From the NCBI RefSeq assembly GCF_009905375.1, contig NW_027420631.1:61160-125159 (forward strand): a DNA stretch of 64,000 bases, written 5' to 3'. The stretch is from Apium graveolens. Its lineage: Eukaryota; Streptophyta; Magnoliopsida; Apiales; Apiaceae. The position numbers were made by a program, and so were the translations under genes. Below, one piece after another: positions 59,561-64,000 of the stretch. The stretch's first letter is position 1. Every line of letters begins with the position of its first letter. Below the pieces are notes generated by a model. The model saw only the letters and a list, made by a program, of their open reading frames with translations. It had not been told where the DNA came from and searched no databases.

Positions 59561-61218
59561 ATGTCTCAAGGCCCTAGCAAGCCCTCCATCTCGGCCAAGA
59601 AAGCCATGCAAAGAGAACTACAATCCGATCTTGAAAGGTATAGTTTTCATTTTCCCTATTCCCATAACCGTTGTTCCAATAGTTTAAGAAGCATGCTTGA
59701 TGCGTAGGATGATGTGTATCCGAGCATCGTTCAATTTGATGCATTCAAGCATAAGAGCATGCTCGATGAAGAGGACGTCGATGAGATTCAGTCAAGTTAC
59801 CTCGGGCCTGATTGTGTAGAAGTTTGCAAAGCCAAGTCCAATGAGAGGACTTGCAATCTGAGTGCCAACGACCTTGGTATTCCACTAGTGTTTCAATGTT
59901 CTGAAGTATTTTCATGTTGAAGGCATCTCCTTCCTCCAGGCCGACTAGGTTCTTCTACAACACATGCCCCGTGTTCCTCACATTGTGAACACGTATTCTC
60001 TCAATGACTTTAATAACTAGTGGAACAAAAAGTTTGTGGTCTTGGAGGGGAAGTAGGGTGACTGGGGAGTTTAATTCATACGTGATTTCAGCTGTCCAGT
60101 AGACATTGCTCACTACATCCTTCACCTCACAAATGCTGAGCTCTACGATCTTGATCTCCTTATTGATGATAATGGAAGGACCCCTTATTGGGAGTTTGTT
60201 ACGGAGACGAAGCTCGTCGAGGCTGGCATTAAACCTTTTTAGAGAGGATATTTATTTTTATTCTATCTCAAACTTGGTCAAGTTTGTTCTTATATCCATT
60301 TTTCTTTATTTGTTTTGTTTAAGTTGATGAGGCCCTGGATGCACGTACTGATAATAGTGACATGATTACGGGAATGATGGCCAGGGAAGCTGCCAAGCAG
60401 GTTAATTGCATTCCCAAAGTCCCGACACTCCTTGAGGCCTCCGGCTCTGGAAAGAAAAGGGTCAAAGATTCAGATGAAAATGTGAAGATCCCCTTCAAAC
60501 CTTTATGGGGCATATCCACCAATGACTTGGTGTTCAAAAGTTCATCCCTTGTTCTTGAATGATCCAAGAATTGCATCACTCCCCTAGACCTTCTTCACGT
60601 CTCATCGGGTGAGAATCTACTCGAGGCCGGCCGGGACTTTCTGTGTTGGGGACTCGGCCCTCTTGAGTCTTGCTTGATCTTAGTATTTTACCTCTATTCC
60701 CTTTGTAGTTAACCTTCTTACGACTTCTCTTTTTTTTTCTTTGCAAGGCCAATCCCTACTTTATTGCATCTTCTACATAAAGCATCAAGATGGGGAGTGA
60801 CTACGCTGCACTGCAAACCTCCATGAAAAAGATGAAGATCTCTTCAGATAAGTGGGAGTCTAAGGCACATCAAGCAGAGGACAAAGCCGCTCTCCTTGAG
60901 AAGAAGCATGCCAAGGAGATGAAAAGGAGGAAGATAGAGTGGAGAAAGCTTGTGAATTGTATCATGGATCCAATGAGTTTCTTTAGATGATGGATGATCA
61001 TGATGATCAGATGCGTCATGTGAACCTGGATATGGAATGGCAAAGTGGCATCAAGGATGTTTATGACATGTATACAGATGTGGTTGATCCAAGCCTTTTC
61101 ACTTGCCCTTGGAAAGTTCCCGTGTTGGATCCACCCGGACAGGCCTCCGGGTCCGTACTAGAGACCTCCCTCCAGCAATATCTATCTAGTTCGAGCCGAA
61201 GGGGTTCTGGTTCTAAGG
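59561..61218 (+). pseudogene. Broken PF04195-like gene, copy C
   Basis: The N-terminus is the best preserved of the three (MSQGPSKPSISAKKAMQREL, then QSDLERYSF, to 59704), followed by TAG. DEEDVDEIQSSYLGPDCVEV follows. The central LPLHPF block is deleted and CKAKSNERTCNLSANDLGIP is present instead, which units A and B lack. Later pieces are MITGMMAREAAKQ (60362), the GSDYAALQTSMKKMKISSDK coiled coil (60790) and DPSLFTCPWKVPVLDPPG (61090). The copy ends in the Ser-rich tail at 61218, where it is fused to the 49460-type sequence. Confidence 0.55.
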
Positions 61219-61880
61219 GAACAAATATCTTTAAACAACTGTTTACAAATTCTTCACTTCTAATAAAACCCTAAATCTAAAGCTGCACTTTATTGATAAA
61301 ATCCTGAATCAGAAGCCGCACTTAATTAAAATAAGGAGGAGGTAATTTTCCAGTATTGATCGTAGTCAACACCCGTCTCAACAAACAAGAGCTTGATACT
61401 AGGATTAAGAATGGTGGGAAAAGCAAGTGGTGAGGTCATGGGGGTTGTTATATTTTTGACGAGATTTGTTGATGTTTTCGAGATAAGTAAAAATGGTAAT
61501 ATAGGATCAAGAACTCAGAACAAAGAACAGATGATAGAGGGATTGATAATATAAGTTTAGTCTTTTAGATAATAGGGTTGGGCTTAAATTAAATGTTTAG
61601 ATAATTTGGTTGGGCTCGAATTGGTTAGGTTGGACCGACAAGGTTGATTTTTATTTTGATATTTTATTTGTCAAAGAGTTGCTCGGTTGGGCTCGAACTC
61701 GGCTCGACTATATTTGTTGCGAACAACCTCAAGTTCGGCCCGTTAGTAAATGAATTCGAGTTCGAACACGCTTTTTTATTCAAGAAAGAAGCTCGACACA
61801 GTTCGATTCATCAGAAAAAATATAAACTCGACTCGTTTATGTCAAAAATCAGCTCGACTCAGGTCGGGTATGTATAGCCC
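61219..61880. mobile_element. hAT-like GAGCTCG element remnant, unit C
   Basis: Starts AACAAATATCTTTAAAC, equivalent to position 49460. GGCTCGA words lie at 61690-61865 and the right end is ATGTATAGCCCTA. Nearly identical to 22250-22763 in the shared part. Confidence 0.5.
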
Positions 61881-62586
61881 TATGACTAGCTAGGATCCAG
61901 TCGATAATGAAATATAGTATTTGAAGGTGTTTTATAACTTGCAGGATTTTCATGGTAGCTCATGAAGGAGTAAATCGGGGTTGACAATATGATCTAGGGT
62001 CCAACATGTACCTAGGGCTACCAGAATGGAATTATTGTACTGGCATGATATCGTTACCAAAGATAGCTCACAAAAGGAGCTAATGGAGGGGCCTCCTCAT
62101 AGTTTGTGAGGTAGTTTTCCGAATGCAATCTATCACCTGTTTATGTTTTCGGCACTATGCCATAAATGCTCGTATGCAATGTTTTTTTTTGAGTTTTGTA
62201 AGAAAAGCGTTGCAATAAATATAAGATTTTGGCTTATCTACAACCATGAGAAAATATAGTTGCATTACATTTCAGCTGACATTGCCTATAAATAAGGTGT
62301 TGCAGAATTTGTGGTGTTGCATTAGCCATCTGCCAAAGTAATATGTTGCCATATGGAAGAGGGTCCCACGCGTGGGACCCACACTGCTGACATGGCAGCT
62401 GTAGTGGGAATATAGGTTACACCTGTGGTACCTACGCTGCTTATGTGGCATCTTACATCGAAGAAGTGGGGCCAGATGCAATGCAACACACTGCTGACAT
62501 GGCAACCCACGTGATAGGTGGGCCCACACGTGGGACCAACAATACTGACGTGTCTGCTGACATAGCAGGTGTTGTGACGTGCTGGC
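61881..62586. repeat. GTTGCA / TGACGTGGCA region, unit C, left flank of copia C
   Basis: Nearly identical to 22764-23470, including CTGGC directly before the LTR and the perfect palindrome at 62361-62380. Confidence 0.55.
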
Positions 62587-64000
62587 TGAAAGGAATATGT
62601 CCTAAGTCCAATCGTGTATTAGGATTTAGGAATAACTTTTATGTAATCTGTTTTGATTTCATTGATATTAATAAAGACTTGTTTTGTTTTTATTACGGGC
62701 TTTATCTATTTAAGTGTTTAAATAAGATATACCATAGTTTAGAGTAAAGCTTTTTATGGATTATGATGAGATCATAATAGTGAGACCTAAAAAGATGATA
62801 ACTCTAAACTTAAATAGTTCCTGGTCGTAGGATTACTAACTGGTAATTAATAATCCGCAGAGATCGGTACATACTATGCTTGCTTCATTATGAAGGATGT
62901 CTGTTCTCATAGACATTTGTGTGGTGACACTATAGCTAGTATGTAGGTGCTTATTATAGAATAAGTTCACTGAACATGACTCGCACAACTGAACAACTGA
63001 TGGAGTTCACTCACGTGTCAGCAGTTGTTCACTTAGTGATAGTTGTACAAGTATCCTTAGACTTGAGGTCATCATAGTCATCTTGTGTACACTGAACTAT
63101 GCTTTGGTTTAATTCTTAGTCTCCAGGGATAATTATTAGGGCTTTCTGGGTATAGGAATTTGTACACGAAGATAGTGTATGATCAATAAAGGATCTACCC
63201 CTTCCAGTGAAGGAAGCGAATGTTCAAGGCTGATCCACTTATGCTAGTTCAGGAATCTCTGGCCAGAGTAAATGAAATTAGAAAGGAGTTTCTAATTTGC
63301 ATAGAACTACGATAGTAAATGGTAAGCAAATGATTGAATTAGATAGGCTTGACACGAGATCCATGCCTTGCATTTAATCAGGACATTGTAGGGTAGAAGG
63401 AGTTTATTGTACGGTAACTATTCACTGACAGGTTCTTGATATTCTAAGCAGTGAATTCATATTATCCGGATAGTCGCGATATGTTGAGAAGCATCACTCA
63501 CGATGTAGAATAAATAGATTATTAATTAATAATCATTTAATAAATTAGAGAATTCTAATAAATAATGATAAAATAGTTTATTATTATTTATTTCTACTAC
63601 CGGCTTAAATTGAACCTACAGGGTCACACCATAAAAAGAGAATGATTAATGGTGGAGGAATTAATTAATAATGGCTAAATAATTATTTATTTGTGAAATA
63701 AATAATTAATGGCAAATTTAATAATTGATTAAATGAGATTTAATTGATTATAAATTAATTAAGAAAAGTTCTTAATATTATTAATTAAAGGATTTAATTT
63801 TTGGAAATTAAATCAAGAAGAGAATTATTTCTAAAGTGTTTAGAAAAAGGATTAATGATTAAAAGGTGTTTTAATTATTAATGAGAATAATAAATGGGAT
63901 AATAATAATAATATTTATGGGAAAATTTCAGCTGAAAATTTTGCCTATAAATACACTATTATAGACCCTAATTTTATTCTAACCCGAAAAACCCAAAAAA
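62587..64000 (+). repeat. 5' LTR of copia C (truncated by window edge)
   Basis: TGAAAGGAATATGTCC start with 5'-type variants (TTCTTGATATT, CAGCTGAAAA, GGTTTAATTC). It contains the inverted-repeat chain, but the first palindrome has become AAATAGATTATTAATTAATA..., which still pairs with its right arm. Several single-base losses occur after about 63140. Confidence 0.95.

Larger units (their letters stand above)
50826..62586. repeat. Tandem macro-repeat unit C (11.8 kb, diverged and partly deleted)
   Basis: Collinear with the start of units A/B to 56836, then nested LTR fragments to 59291. It resumes at the position equivalent to 16960 and runs to 61218, then jumps to the 49460-equivalent and continues to the copia C target. 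It differs from A and B by many shared substitutions and indels. Confidence 0.9.

Noticed and set aside
1..64000. tRNA, rRNA, organellar insertions or intact cellular genes
   Set aside because: I saw no cloverleaf-type tRNA, rRNA core or organelle gene, nor any long conserved reading frame apart from transposon remnants.

Overview
The window is nuclear DNA from a flowering plant, probably a eudicot. It is AT-rich and I could not recognise any intact cellular gene, rRNA or tRNA. It consists of transposable elements nested in a tandem array of very large repeat units, which is typical of pericentromeric or other heterochromatin. I could not place it below plant level without a database search.

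Layout: (1) Ty1/copia element A occupies 1-7146, with its 5' LTR cut by the window edge. (2) Unit A is 7147-23470. (3) Complete copia element B is 23471-31423, with 1664 bp LTRs and a (c/a)TGGC target duplication. (4) Unit B is 31424-50825. (5) Unit C, 50826-62586, joins unit B directly, and the junction preserves the empty copia target site at 50821-50825. (6) The 5' LTR of a third copia copy, element C, starts at 62587 and runs off the window. Units A and B are nearly identical over about 15 kb. Unit C is older and shorter, with its own nested LTR insertions and deletions.

Each full unit carries, in order: a degenerate telomere-like stretch, a Helitron-like minus-strand terminus, a minus-strand gypsy-type LTR-like segment, a 457 bp hAT-type MITE with perfect 8 bp target duplications, two GC-richer repeat fields, a TATA box and broken gene resembling the plant 'putative gypsy-type transposon' (PF04195-like) family, a second Helitron-like terminus, a short TATA-preceded ORF of unknown nature, a hAT-like GAGCTCG remnant, and a GTTGCA/TGACGTGGCA-rich region with a 20 bp perfect palindrome.

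The copia element cannot make a working polymerase. gag is frameshifted, the integrase motif region is broken, and the reverse-transcriptase YVDD box and RNase H are deleted. Copies A and B share these lesions, and 5' LTRs resemble other 5' LTRs more than their own 3' partners, so one insertion was copied by segmental duplication. The most unusual material is in the non-coding part of this element: a nearly continuous chain of short-loop inverted repeats just upstream of the LTR TATA box, four TAACGCATTC/GAATGCGTTA hairpins in the leader, and four copies of a GTGCTACAG-centred element whose flanking stems differ in sequence but still pair.
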